This document shows, one piece after another, positions 1 to 5,422 of a stretch of DNA of 31,307 nt (positions within the stretch are counted from its first letter, which is position 1; each line of letters opens with the position of its first letter). The position numbers and the translations under genes were made by a program. Source of the DNA: a virus. Below the pieces are notes generated by a model that was not told where the DNA came from, did not search any database, and saw only the letters and a program-made list of their open reading frames with translations. The stretch spans positions 1 through 31,307 of the IMG/VR virus record IMGVR_UViG_3300021962_000411; one strand, given 5' to 3'.

Positions 1-2
1 CT

Positions 3-173
3 GATACTATTTATGTATCTACTGTTACTCACAATCGCATATTGAAAGGCAAGAACTATTCTTGCAAGAAATGTGGTACACAAGTTATGTGGAAAAAACT
101 GTATGAAAAAGCTGCCATCTTTCCTTCAACTGTTGAAGTCAGTCCGAAAATCTCTACCACCATCTACCGTTAA
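3..173 (+). CDS. C-terminal end of a small protein with a zinc-knuckle motif (partial)
   Basis: An open frame runs in from the window edge for 56 codons and stops at TAA 171-173, so only the C-terminus is present. The segment YSCKKCGTQV holds one CxxC pair typical of a zinc knuckle. The second pair, if there is one, would lie upstream of the window. It is basic and followed by a + strand gene 41 nt later, so it probably belongs to the same rightward run of small genes. No function is recognised. Confidence 0.5.
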   Translation, partial: DTIYVSTVTHNRILKGKNYSCKKCGTQVMWKKLYEKAAIFPSTVEVSPKISTTIYR

Positions 174-214
174 ACACAAAGACAAAAAAAAGTATTCAAG
201 AAAGAAAAAACACA

Positions 215-406
215 ATGAAAACGACGATTAAGTATTATGCCAAAGATATTTACGGTGTGCGCCGTGAAAAGTTTATCTGTAAGAAGCAAGAAGATGTTTT
301 CTATCGCTTGACAGGACGACGAACTCTTGATAGTGTTAGTCGCGAACTGATTCGGGATCTGAGTGGATCTGGAATTGAGTTTGAACAAGTGTTGCCGCCA
401 GAATAA
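215..406 (+). CDS. Small conserved-type phage protein, function unknown
   Basis: This 63-residue protein begins MKTTIKYYAKDIYGVRREK, an N-terminus that alternates charged and aromatic residues like a beta strand. The mid-part (LTGRRTLDSVSRELIRDL) is likely helical. The start is preceded by an A/G-rich stretch (AAGAAAGAAAAAACACA), one of the few purine-rich leaders in the left arm. It lies between two other + genes and ends 60 nt before the next. I recognise the general look of short phage early proteins but no family with certainty. The overlapping minus frame at 170-388 lacks coding character. Confidence 0.65.
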   Translation: MKTTIKYYAKDIYGVRREKFICKKQEDVFYRLTGRRTLDSVSRELIRDLSGSGIEFEQVLPPE

Positions 407-466
407 TGAGTTTGCTTTTTTTGTGTGTCGTTTTCGTACTATTCATAATCTTATTTACAAATCAAA

Positions 467-949
467 ATGAGTGATCAATATCGTGGTAGTATTAAGCAGA
501 GCTTTGCATGGTGGGATGTTGGCGGCGCGAATCTGCCGTCAGGTCTGTTCACCGATTTCAACGAGAAGTTCAAGGCTTGGGAACGTCGCCGTGGATTCAA
601 GACTGACGATGATGTCAATCCTGATGATCCTGAACCGTATCAGAAGTTGCGGGGCAATGCGCTTCGCGCCAAGCTCGGTCTCGAAAGCAAGAAGAGAGTG
701 CTGGCAGCAGAGGCAGAAAAGCAAGCAAAAAAAGATGCGAAAAAGAAGCCCAAGGCTGTGAAGCCCACAAAGTTTGCGCCCGATATCGTTGGCAAGGTCT
801 ACAGCAGCAACAACAATGCGCAACGCAAGATTAAAGAATACGTTCTTAAAAACTATCTAATTATTCCCGCCGATTATGAGTTTGGAGTAAATAAGATTGA
901 TTGGGGTTGTTACGAAATCACAGGTTGCAGAAAACAGACTAAAAAGTAA
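467..949 (+). CDS. Hypothetical protein with Lys/Ala-rich linker
   Basis: A 160-residue protein. The N-terminal ~65 residues are rich in aromatic and charged residues (SFAWWDVGG, FKAWERRRGF). Residues ~65-105 form a low-complexity Lys/Ala/Glu helix or linker. The C-terminal ~55 residues look folded (VGKVYSSNNNAQRKIKEYV, GVNKIDWGCYEI). The stop is followed by a single T and the ATG of the next gene, the TAAT-ATG junction seen repeatedly in this genome, so the two are likely co-translated. The basic linker is compatible with nucleic-acid binding, but that is only inference. No family recognised. Confidence 0.75.
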   Translation: MSDQYRGSIKQSFAWWDVGGANLPSGLFTDFNEKFKAWERRRGFKTDDDVNPDDPEPYQKLRGNALRAKLGLESKKRVLAAEAEKQAKKDAKKKPKAVKPTKFAPDIVGKVYSSNNNAQRKIKEYVLKNYLIIPADYEFGVNKIDWGCYEITGCRKQTKK

Positions 950-950
950 T

Positions 951-1157
951 ATGAAAAAAACATATATCATTCCTTGCTCTTGGCAAGTTACTGGTAAATA
1001 TCATATTGAAGCAGATAATCTACAACAAGCATTGCAGATAGCAGAAGACAGCAATCTGCCAGAAGATTGTGATTTTCTTGAAGGAAGTTTTGAAATAGAT
1101 AAAGACATGATTCCTTTCGAGAATGAATTAACTAAAGAAGAAATAAAAGATCTATAA
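951..1157 (+). CDS. Small acidic protein resembling DpnD/PcfM-like phage proteins
   Basis: A 68-residue acidic protein. A longer frame extends upstream, but the ATG at 951 is preferred because it sits one base after the previous stop (TAAT-ATG). The pattern is a first strand (KTYIIPCSWQVTGKYHIEA), a helix containing QQALQIAEDSNLP and an acidic end (GSFEIDKD). This matches a widespread class of small phage/plasmid proteins with the design 'strand, EA-x-A helix, short strand, acidic tail', sometimes annotated DpnD/PcfM-like. That assignment is by appearance only. A strong terminator follows directly, so this is the last gene of the rightward run. Confidence 0.7.
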   Translation: MKKTYIIPCSWQVTGKYHIEADNLQQALQIAEDSNLPEDCDFLEGSFEIDKDMIPFENELTKEEIKDL

Positions 1158-1166
1158 ATACAACGA

Positions 1167-1189
1167 CCCCGCCATGTGCGGGGTTTTTT
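1167..1189 (+). terminator. Intrinsic terminator
   Basis: Stem CCCCGC (1167-1172), loop CATGT and GCGGGG (1178-1183) are followed immediately by six T. It lies 10 nt after the stop of the 951-1157 gene and ends the rightward transcript. Confidence 0.9.
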
Positions 1190-1272
1190 ATTTAATAGTT
1201 GAACCTGGACGACTAAATACTAAATAGTAATAGCTAAATAGTTAAATAATAAATAAGCAAATAACGTTAACG

Positions 1273-1312
1273 CCCCCTCCCCCCCCTCCCCCCCTCCCCC
1301 CCAGGGGGGGGG
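1273..1312. repeat. C-run/G-run element, copy A (promoter decayed)
   Basis: Four C-runs of 5-8 separated by single T (1273-1302) are followed by A and nine G (1304-1312), then TAGCACCTTCCGTGCCAA as in the other copies. Upstream, 1200-1230 keeps the ACCTGGAC seen in other promoter spacers but has no good -35/-10, so I treat this as a relic. On the minus strand the four G-runs with one-base loops form a canonical G-quadruplex motif. The rest of 1190-1379 is A/T-rich with no gene. Confidence 0.7.
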
Positions 1313-1340
1313 TAGCACCTTCCGTGCCAAGGCTTGTTTA

Positions 1341-1374
1341 TAAACAAGGGTTTCTCAGAAGAAACCCTTGTTTA
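1341..1374. terminator. 14-bp stem hairpin, probably bidirectional terminator
   Basis: TAAACAAGGGTTTC (1341-1354) and GAAACCCTTGTTTA (1361-1374) are perfect complements around a 6-nt loop. It lies 6 nt beyond the stop of the - gene 1380-1568, and both sides carry T/A-rich tails. It separates the rightward genes from the leftward operon. Confidence 0.75.
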
Positions 1375-1379
1375 TGTTC

Positions 1380-1568
1380 TTATTCTACAAACTCAAAATG
1401 CTCGTATTCTAAAACAGAAATCGCTATGTTATTATCTTTGCCCAGTGTGATAGACCACACATCATCGACTAGATGATTTGCATAAATCAATGTATTTTTT
1501 GGCAAAAGCACTCCTGTGATAACACAACTGCGATCTTTTATTAAACGAATTAAACGATGCTTTTTCAT
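1380..1568 (-). CDS. Small hypothetical protein
   Basis: This 62-residue protein starts MKKHRLIRLIKDRSCVITG and is basic at the N-terminus and acidic at the C-terminus (YEHFEFVE). Alternating hydrophobics suggest a compact beta-rich fold. It is the last gene of a leftward operon whose first genes are at 2482 and 2287. The preceding microprotein ends one base upstream, and the upstream bases GAAAGAAGAATAAT give a weak purine-rich start signal. No family recognised. Confidence 0.65.
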   Translation of the reverse strand: MKKHRLIRLIKDRSCVITGVLLPKNTLIYANHLVDDVWSITLGKDNNIAISVLEYEHFEFVE

Positions 1569-1569
1569 A

Positions 1570-1638
1570 TTATTCTTCTTTCACACTAAAAATCACAATG
1601 AATAACACTAACAAAGCAATTGTGATATAAAACAACAT
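1570..1638 (-). CDS. 22-residue single-membrane-span microprotein
   Basis: The frame begins at ATG 1638 and reads MLFYITIALLVLFIVIF before a short charged end (SVKEE). It is almost entirely one hydrophobic segment, long enough to cross a membrane once. It fits exactly into the gap between two genes: its ATG overlaps the stop region of the Gp88-like gene, and its stop lies one base before the next ATG. That packing is the main argument that it is real. It has no Shine-Dalgarno site and could be translated by coupling. Chance occurrence is possible because it is very short. Confidence 0.5.
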   Translation of the reverse strand: MLFYITIALLVLFIVIFSVKEE

Positions 1639-1639
1639 A

Positions 1640-2287
1640 TCAATGCGTTTTGTAGTTAACATTGGCAACGTATTTATTCCAGCAAGCGCGACAATTCAAA
1701 CATTTATTGCCTTGTGACGGACTAGGACAATTGAAACCAGTATCAGACACACCGCTTGTCACAAGACCAAGTCTATTTGCAATAGCAAAAGGAGGCTGTC
1801 CATTGATCATCAATGCAGACAAACGCACAGTAAGATTGTCAGGAAATGCGCCGTTCTGTTTAACATACTCAGCAACGATTGAATATTCGCGAGTCGGAAG
1901 CCAAAATTCAATATTGGGAAGATTCTTTGCAATCTGACAAATCTTTGTCAAATGCTCCAAAGATTGAAGGTCACCACTATCGTGCCACCGAAAGTAACCA
2001 GAAGATTCTGTGCCATTGATTGCAATGGTCATTGCGTCAACCCACATTGGGTCACTGATTTTGTTAAATCGGCGCATCAATGCATTTTTAACATTGGGGA
2101 AAACATATCGCCCCTTCAACGCATAGCATTTAGAACAGATAGAACCGGAAACATTACGCAATTTCATTCCGGTTTTGCAAAGCCACGCAGGAATTGAAAA
2201 GCCTTGACAAGGCATTTTGCTGGGCGCAGAAAACCCGCCCACGAACTCCACCGCTTCCTTGACCGTCATCTCAATCTCGTTTTGCAT
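1640..2287 (-). CDS. Gp88-like phage protein (Gene product 88 family)
   Basis: At 215 residues it carries the signature of the family named after mycobacteriophage Gp88. SKMPCQGFSIPAWLCKTG and GSICSKCYALKGRY give cysteines at about 27, 37, 51 and 54. FRWHDSGDLQ and FWLPTRE follow in the middle, and a C-terminal cluster has cysteines at about 187, 196, 199 and 202. The cysteine sets suggest metal or Fe-S binding. The biochemical role of the family is, to my knowledge, not established. The start at 2287 gives MQNEIEM; an internal Met at residue 7 is the alternative. It follows 2297-2482 by 9 nt, so it is probably co-transcribed with it. Confidence 0.85.
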   Translation of the reverse strand: MQNEIEMTVKEAVEFVGGFSAPSKMPCQGFSIPAWLCKTGMKLRNVSGSICSKCYALKGRYVFPNVKNALMRRFNKISDPMWVDAMTIAINGTESSGYFRWHDSGDLQSLEHLTKICQIAKNLPNIEFWLPTREYSIVAEYVKQNGAFPDNLTVRLSALMINGQPPFAIANRLGLVTSGVSDTGFNCPSPSQGNKCLNCRACWNKYVANVNYKTH

Positions 2288-2296
2288 GGGGACAAG

Positions 2297-2482
2297 TTAT
2301 TCGATGGCCGCACGTTTGGCAAGGATTTTTTCAGATAATTCTTTTTCGATTTGCAAACGAAAAGCTTGACTTTCGCGCCAAAACATCCAGCGAATTTCAC
2401 GCGCATTTTTCGCTTGCAATTTTTTTTCTTGACGTTCGGCGAGTGTCCACCGTTGGGATCGGGGAATCCAATTGTTTTTCAT
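2297..2482 (-). CDS. Small basic helical protein, first gene of its operon
   Basis: A 61-residue, very basic, Trp/Arg-rich protein starting MKNNWIPRSQRWTLAERQEK, with a long probable helix to the end. The frame is open to 2563, but ATG 2482 is preferred because promoter-like hexamers end 7 nt before it, as for other operon leaders here, and the upstream extension would cross the A/T spacer. A DNA- or RNA-binding role is plausible from charge only. Family not recognised. Confidence 0.6.
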   Translation of the reverse strand: MKNNWIPRSQRWTLAERQEKKLQAKNAREIRWMFWRESQAFRLQIEKELSEKILAKRAAIE

Positions 2483-2489
2483 CGGCACA

Positions 2490-2518
2490 ATCTTTTCACT
2501 TGACAGGGTGAAAGTCAA
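2490..2518 (-). promoter_or_regulatory. Weak leaderless-type promoter for the 2482 operon
   Basis: Minus strand TTGACT (2513-2518), 17 bp, AAAGAT (2490-2495), 7 nt to ATG. The -10 is poor, but spacing and position match the other operon-leading promoters of the left arm. Confidence 0.4.
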
Positions 2519-2552
2519 CACTTTTCTTCGAAAAAATTTTTTGAAAAATGTC

Positions 2553-2581
2553 TTGACACGCACCTGGAGGCAGGTTACACT
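2553..2581 (+). promoter_or_regulatory. + strand sigma70-type promoter (copy B)
   Basis: TTGACA (2553-2558), 17 bp, TACACT (2576-2581), with A/T tracts upstream like an UP element. It points away from any + gene and into C/G palindromes two bases downstream. Confidence 0.7.
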
Positions 2582-2582
2582 T

Positions 2583-2635
2583 GGGGATACCCCCGAAGGG
2601 GGTATTCCTACCCCCCTCCCCCCCCAGGGGGGGTA
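2583..2635. repeat. C/G palindrome element, copy B (two palindromes)
   Basis: The first palindrome, ATACCCCC-GAA-GGGGGTAT (within 2583-2608), starts directly after the -10. The second, CTACCCCCC...GGGGGGGTAG, spans 2608-2635. The sequence beyond (GGGCTATTTTAG) resembles the end of the other copies. The gap from 2636 to 2738 is A/T-rich with no gene seen. Confidence 0.75.
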
Positions 2636-2738
2636 GGGCTATTTTAGTCTAGTTTTTTTGCATTGTCAAGAGAAAAAATCGTGTGGTGTTTCATGAAGGT
2701 ACAAAACCAAGAAGCAAACTCAAACGAAAAACTTCTTG

Positions 2739-2770
2739 AAAAAAAACCTTGACGCAGGATCTCCCTGCGT
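2739..2770 (-). terminator. Intrinsic terminator of the 2805-3452 operon
   Basis: Read on the minus strand, ACGCAGG (2770-2764), a 5-nt loop and CCTGCGT (2758-2752) are followed by CAAGG and eight T. It lies 35 nt past the stop of gene 2805-3044. The TTGACG embedded in it on the + strand has no acceptable -10 at the right distance. Confidence 0.75.
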
Positions 2771-2804
2771 ACCATGCCACACGTTTCCCAAACCTATGGG
2801 AAAA

Positions 2805-3044
2805 TCAGATGAAAGTCAACTTCCGATTTGCAATTCGGTCGAATCGGAAGGACCGCCAACCCATGCGTTCGTCGGCACCGCAATCGGGCATCTTCCACGC
2901 ACGGAAACCAACCACGCGCCCGTTGTCCTTTTTCTTATTGACAAAAAGGTGCTTCGTAGGGCGGAAGACTTTGTAGACAGCTTGGTTGCCGTCTTCACGG
3001 ACGTAGGTGACACGTTCAAAGGGAGCAAGAATTTCTCGAATCAT
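2805..3044 (-). CDS. Small protein with WYL-like end motif
   Basis: This 79-residue protein is basic. The strand-like N-terminus (ERVTYVREDGNQAVYKVFRP) and C-terminal RSFRFDRI resemble a minimal WYL-type SH3-fold domain, in which a final R-x-FRLDRI-like strand is typical. No helix-turn-helix is present, so it is not a full WYL regulator. It is third in a leftward operon, 18 nt after 3063-3257. Two other frames of similar length overlap. This one is preferred because its composition is protein-like and it continues the operon. The WYL link is tentative. Confidence 0.6.
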   Translation of the reverse strand: MIREILAPFERVTYVREDGNQAVYKVFRPTKHLFVNKKKDNGRVVGFRAWKMPDCGADERMGWRSFRFDRIANRKLTFI

Positions 3045-3062
3045 ATTTTTTACTGGTTAAGG

Positions 3063-3257
3063 TTAAGCGGAAACAAGGTTGTGGTCAAGAACAAAAACAT
3101 CACCGTCACGGTCAGAAACGATTTTCGCAGATTGGAAACCGTCTTTCAAACGCTCACGGTCGAGACGCTCGAAAGCGGCGGTGAGTCCTTCGCGAGTATG
3201 GGGAAAGGTCGAGTAGCTGTCGCAGCTTACGGTTTGGAGAATCAGTTCGTATTTCAT
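3063..3257 (-). CDS. Small hypothetical protein
   Basis: A 64-residue protein beginning MKYELILQTVSCDSYSTF, with a charged helix (AAFERLDRERLKDGFQSAK) and a final strand (SDRDGDVFVLDHN). The alpha-beta pattern is typical of phage early microproteins. It starts 10 nt after the stop of 3267-3452, with AAGG in the gap as the only weak Shine-Dalgarno candidate. Second gene of the 3452 operon. No family recognised. Confidence 0.65.
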   Translation of the reverse strand: MKYELILQTVSCDSYSTFPHTREGLTAAFERLDRERLKDGFQSAKIVSDRDGDVFVLDHNLVSA

Positions 3258-3266
3258 GGAGCTACC

Positions 3267-3452
3267 TTAGCTGTTCGCGATGACTTTGGCAAGGATTTTT
3301 TGCGCTTTTTCGACAGAATCTTTGTCGAACTCGTACAGCTTGCGCCAGTCGGGCTTGTCGTTCATCAACTCGTTGATGCGACGATGCGAGTTGCCAAGCG
3401 CGACCTTGAGGGCCACGATGTCGTTGATGTCGATCTCAATTTTCATTTTCAT
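3267..3452 (-). CDS. Helical-hairpin microprotein (paralogue family 1), operon leader
   Basis: This 61-residue protein starts MKMKIEIDINDIVALKVAL and is mostly helical. Its layout, a first helix with alternating A/I/L then a charged second helix (DKDSVEKAQKILAKV), resembles the proteins at 6569-6772, 7590-7772 and 8491-8697, which I group as one loose family. The ATG at 3452 lies 6 nt after a -10 hexamer, so the mRNA is probably leaderless. The first bases of the coding region resemble those of the 8048-8236 gene (MKIEID). Function unknown. Confidence 0.7.
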   Translation of the reverse strand: MKMKIEIDINDIVALKVALGNSHRRINELMNDKPDWRKLYEFDKDSVEKAQKILAKVIANS

Positions 3453-3458
3453 GCCTAC

Positions 3459-3487
3459 AGGCTACAGGAAAAGGTGGTGGTTGTCAA
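3459..3487 (-). promoter_or_regulatory. Leaderless-type promoter for 3452 operon
   Basis: Minus strand TTGACA (3482-3487), 17 bp, TAGCCT (3459-3464), then GTAGGC and ATG. The usual start of transcription would fall at or within two bases of the A of ATG. Confidence 0.75.
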
Positions 3488-3501
3488 CGGATTTTTTGAA
3501 A

Positions 3502-3711
3502 TTATTCTTCGGGTTCGCAGAAAACTTGGTCTTGACAGGCTTGACACATTCCGCTGATTCCGAACTCCTTTTCGGAAAGAGCGTCCTTGAAAGTGTCGGC
3601 GCGTCCACCACAGATGACGCAAGAGCGTCCTGCGATGGAAAGCGAGCGAGCGCGTCCGAAGTTGCCGAAGGTGATGTTGTCGAGTTCGTTGATCATCTGT
3701 TGCGTTTTCAT
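3502..3711 (-). CDS. Zinc-ribbon protein of a common phage type
   Basis: A 69-residue protein with two cysteine pairs, RSCVICGGRADTF and SGMCQACQDQVF, plus a last Cys in VFCEPEE, which should bind one zinc. The phrase KEFGISGMCQACQD is typical of a small zinc-binding protein I know from many phages, whose role is not defined. The frame is open to 3747, but ATG 3711 (MKTQQMINELDN) is chosen because a TTGACC-17-TACATT promoter ends 7 nt before it. The longer start would lie inside that promoter. Confidence 0.8.
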   Translation of the reverse strand: MKTQQMINELDNITFGNFGRARSLSIAGRSCVICGGRADTFKDALSEKEFGISGMCQACQDQVFCEPEE

Positions 3712-3718
3712 TGGGGAA

Positions 3719-3747
3719 AATGTATCTGAAAAATCGCTCCTGGTCAA
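3719..3747 (-). promoter_or_regulatory. Leaderless-type promoter for 3711 gene
   Basis: Minus strand TTGACC (3742-3747), 17 bp, TACATT (3719-3724), then TTCCCCA and ATG. It decides the start codon of the zinc-ribbon gene. Confidence 0.75.
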
Positions 3748-3782
3748 CAGTTTTTTTCAAAAAAAATTGTTCAAAAAAGAGC

Positions 3783-3812
3783 TTGACAGCGTGGGCGTGG
3801 ACATGGTACAAT
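3783..3812 (+). promoter_or_regulatory. + strand sigma70-type promoter (copy C)
   Basis: TTGACA (3783-3788), 18 bp, TACAAT (3807-3812), with A-tracts just upstream. It runs into the C/G element and toward the 3' end of - genes. Confidence 0.8.
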
Positions 3813-3815
3813 AGA

Positions 3816-3889
3816 CTACCCCCCCTGGGGGGGGAGGGGGGGAGGGGGGCGCTATTTATAAACAGTGCGCGACCTTGTACTAGTACAAG
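3816..3889. repeat. C/G palindrome element, copy C, with CTTGTACTAGTACAAG palindrome
   Basis: CTACCCCCCC-T-GGGGGGGG begins four bases after the -10, followed by G7 and G6 runs (to 3849). A perfect 16-bp palindrome CTTGTACTAGTACAAG lies at 3874-3889. It ends in CGGCGGCTTATTTAG, whose TTA is the stop codon of the - gene 3903-4139. Confidence 0.75.
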
Positions 3890-3902
3890 ATCGGCGGCTT
3901 AT

Positions 3903-4139
3903 TTAGTAATTGTATTGAAACAGTTCGTGAGTACCATTAAGACTAACCTCTTTCACTTTTATACTAAAAATCTGAGGCTCGCGCCATTTGTGATTCTTTT
4001 TAAGAAGAACCGCAGCTTCATTAGCTAGATTCTCTTTATTATAAATACCATGAATGCCATAACTCATACAACCCAAACCGGGACCAACAACCTCCCAAGT
4101 AACCAACCAAGCTTTATTGGTAAAATGAGTGAGTGACAT
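3903..4139 (-). CDS. Hypothetical protein, last gene of a five-gene operon
   Basis: A 78-residue protein with MSLTHFTNKAWLVTWEVVG at its start, a Gly-rich middle and a C-terminal KVKEVSLNGTHELFQYNY. The beta-rich pattern suggests a small folded domain. It is A/T-rich and follows 4167-4349 with the leader TTGAATAAAT-ATG, lacking a Shine-Dalgarno site. Its stop codon lies inside the conserved right end of element copy C. No family recognised. Confidence 0.65.
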   Translation of the reverse strand: MSLTHFTNKAWLVTWEVVGPGLGCMSYGIHGIYNKENLANEAAVLLKKNHKWREPQIFSIKVKEVSLNGTHELFQYNY

Positions 4140-4166
4140 ATTTATTCAATCTCCAATTCTATTAAC

Positions 4167-4349
4167 TTAGTACAAAAACACAACTCTGTCAATCTTGTTT
4201 TCTTTATTTTCCATCTCACCTATTCCATTGGGATTTATTTCATATTCTTGCCAATAGTTGGTATCGCCAGAATATTTGCTTCTCAGATAAATCGGTAAAT
4301 CTTTATTTTCGATTTTATTTAGTCTGTCAATCAATTCTGAAACAGTCAT
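4167..4349 (-). CDS. MxVSELIDxL family microprotein (copy 2)
   Basis: A 60-residue protein starting MTVSELIDRLNKIENKDLPI, a paralogue of the gene directly upstream (4356-4538), which starts MKVSELIDKLKNLPQDAQVK. Proteins with this 'VSELI-x-x-L, P-x-DA-x-V' N-terminus are common in phages. A short helix is followed by beta strands. The family has no settled function that I know of. The tandem pair indicates local duplication followed by divergence of the C-terminal halves. The leader is TTGAATAAAT-ATG. Confidence 0.75.
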   Translation of the reverse strand: MTVSELIDRLNKIENKDLPIYLRSKYSGDTNYWQEYEINPNGIGEMENKENKIDRVVFLY

Positions 4350-4355
4350 ATTTAT

Positions 4356-4538
4356 TCAACCTCCTAATTGAACAAGATTTCGTTTAGCGTCAAAGTGGAT
4401 ATGATCTTCATCCATATTGCAATACCGAAAATTACAATAAAAATTCGTTGAATCAAGCCCATCACTATCAGTCAAAATCTTAACTTGTGCATCTTGCGGC
4501 AAGTTTTTTAGTTTGTCAATTAACTCTGAAACTTTCAT
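4356..4538 (-). CDS. MxVSELIDxL family microprotein (copy 1)
   Basis: A 60-residue protein with the common phage N-terminus MKVSELIDKLKNLPQDAQVK and a C-terminus containing two Cys and two His (YCNFRYCNMDEDHIHFD). Those residues could bind metal, although their spacing matches no finger I recognise. It sits 4 nt after the 34-residue membrane microprotein and 6 nt before its own paralogue, in the middle of a five-gene leftward operon. The tandem copy lacks the Cys residues, so the possible metal site is specific to this copy. Confidence 0.75.
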   Translation of the reverse strand: MKVSELIDKLKNLPQDAQVKILTDSDGLDSTNFYCNFRYCNMDEDHIHFDAKRNLVQLGG

Positions 4539-4542
4539 ATCT

Positions 4543-4647
4543 TTACAGAATAGACACAGCCTTCCACACTACGATCACAGAGAGAATAACACTAAAAACA
4601 GTAAGAACCAAAACAACATTAAAGAGTTTATCAAAATTGTCTTTCAT
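4543..4647 (-). CDS. 34-residue single-span membrane microprotein
   Basis: The frame starts at ATG 4647, one base after the upstream stop (TAAT-ATG), and ends at 4543. It reads a short charged head, MKDNFDKLF, then an unbroken hydrophobic stretch (NVVLVLTVFSVILSVIVVW) and a short tail KAVSIL. This is a textbook single transmembrane helix, with charge favouring a cytoplasmic N-terminus by the positive-inside pattern only weakly. It is the second such microprotein in the left arm. Small phage membrane proteins can act as lysis modulators, superinfection blockers or host-membrane effectors. Nothing here picks one. Confidence 0.7.
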   Translation of the reverse strand: MKDNFDKLFNVVLVLTVFSVILSVIVVWKAVSIL

Positions 4648-4648
4648 A

Positions 4649-4825
4649 TTATTCAACAACGTAATTAAATTTAATTGCTTCATTAACCAAACAATCGTAA
4701 CAACGAGTTGCCGCCCAATTTGGGATGTAGTAACATTCGACGTTTAAGTCGCCGCACTGCGGACACTCCTCTTCCCAAGAATCCTCGACTTCAACTTCGT
4801 CGTTGTTCGCGCCTTTCAGCTTCAT
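4649..4825 (-). CDS. Zinc-ribbon microprotein, operon leader
   Basis: A 58-residue protein starting MKLKGANNDEVEVEDSWEEE, followed by ECPQCGDLNVECYY and TRCYDCLVNEA. The two CxxC pairs about 17 residues apart form a probable zinc ribbon. The acidic head and zinc ribbon resemble small nucleic-acid or RNA-polymerase-associated phage proteins, but no family is certain. ATG 4825 lies 9 nt past a -10 hexamer. The first half of the gene is visibly richer in G+C than its second half and than the genes after it. Confidence 0.75.
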   Translation of the reverse strand: MKLKGANNDEVEVEDSWEEECPQCGDLNVECYYIPNWAATRCYDCLVNEAIKFNYVVE

Positions 4826-4834
4826 CTTGGGAAT

Positions 4835-4862
4835 ATCCTATCGGATTTTTCGCGCCTGTCAA
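4835..4862 (-). promoter_or_regulatory. Leaderless-type promoter for the five-gene 4825 operon
   Basis: Minus strand TTGACA (4857-4862), 16 bp, TAGGAT (4835-4840), 9 nt to ATG. The -35 overlaps the stop region of the upstream lysozyme-fold gene. Confidence 0.7.
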
Positions 4863-5236
4863 AGATTTTTTTTGATTTTTTTCCAGTAGGAATCGGTCGC
4901 TGACTTGTTCTTGCGCCAACCGCAACCGCCGTTGTGGCATCGGGCGAGCGTTTCAAAATCACCGCTTGCAAGTGCTGCGGGTTCGTACCGCTTGAAGTAG
5001 GCTTCGCAAACACTACGCGCAAAGGTAGGGTTGAAAACTTGTTCGTGATTTCCCTTGACACGCGCATCTTTGAAGTAACCGGGACGAATCTGGTAAATGC
5101 CAAGGGCAGTTTCTTTTTTATTGACTGCTTTCGCATTGCCGCTTGACTCGACCTTCGCAAGTGCAGCGAAAAAACCGTCAAGGTTTGCGGCTTGGGCCGA
5201 AACCGAGAGAAGCAGAACAACGATGATCTTTTTCAT
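4859..5236 (-). CDS. Exported lysozyme-fold enzyme (SLT transglycosylase-like)
   Basis: A 125-residue protein. Residues 1-16 form a signal peptide (MKK, a hydrophobic core, then AQA-A cleavage). The mature part has the lytic transglycosylase pattern: FFAALAKVESSGN with the likely catalytic Glu at residue 30, then ALGIYQIRPGYF around residues 44-55, and near the end LARCHNGGCGW and SYWKKIK. It should cleave peptidoglycan glycan strands in the periplasm. At about 110 mature residues it is a minimal domain. It has its own leaderless-type promoter, apart from structural genes, so it may act as an endolysin or in early cell-wall modification. Confidence 0.85.
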   Translation of the reverse strand: MKKIIVVLLLSVSAQAANLDGFFAALAKVESSGNAKAVNKKETALGIYQIRPGYFKDARVKGNHEQVFNPTFARSVCEAYFKRYEPAALASGDFETLARCHNGGCGWRKNKSATDSYWKKIKKNL

Positions 5237-5242
5237 GGGATA

Positions 5243-5271
5243 AAGGTATCTGGATTTTTGTGGGTGGTCAA
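5243..5271 (-). promoter_or_regulatory. Leaderless-type promoter for the lysozyme-fold gene
   Basis: Minus strand TTGACC (5266-5271), 17 bp, TACCTT (5243-5248), then TATCCC and ATG. Confidence 0.75.
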
Positions 5272-5315
5272 CAGGTTTTTTCAGAAATTTTTTTTATTTT
5301 TTTTCGTTTTTGCGC

Positions 5316-5344
5316 TTGACACGGCGACCTGGACATGGTACAAT
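5316..5344 (+). promoter_or_regulatory. + strand sigma70-type promoter (copy D)
   Basis: TTGACA (5316-5321), 17 bp, TACAAT (5339-5344). Long T-tracts (5272-5310) lie between it and the divergent - promoter. No + gene follows. Confidence 0.8.
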
Positions 5345-5346
5345 GA

Positions 5347-5412
5347 GGCTACCCCCCCTGGGGGGGGAGGGGGGGTAGCCCATACCGTGCCAACCTTGTA
5401 TTAGTACAAGGT
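5347..5412. repeat. C/G palindrome element, copy D
   Basis: GGCTACCCCCCC (5347-5358) pairs with the G-run ending GGGTAGCC at 5380. A second hairpin is ACCTTGTA-TTAG-TACAAGGT (5393-5412). A GTGCCAA (5387-5393) remains without its partner arm. It ends GGCGGCTATTTA at the stop of the - gene 5423-5659. Confidence 0.8.
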
Positions 5413-5422
5413 GGGCGGCTAT

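Noticed and set aside
2740-2775. + strand promoter at TTGACG 2749
   Set aside because: No TACAAT-like hexamer at 16-18 bp. The bases are explained by the minus-strand terminator, and there is no C/G palindrome after it.
2736-3557. 273-residue open frame on the + strand
   Set aside because: It covers the antisense of three convincing - genes with promoter and terminator, and begins inside the minus-strand terminator. Its length follows from the G+C-rich codons opposite.
4487-4747. 86-residue + frame
   Set aside because: It lies antisense to the membrane microprotein and zinc-ribbon genes, which have tight junctions and a promoter. The + frame has no start signal.
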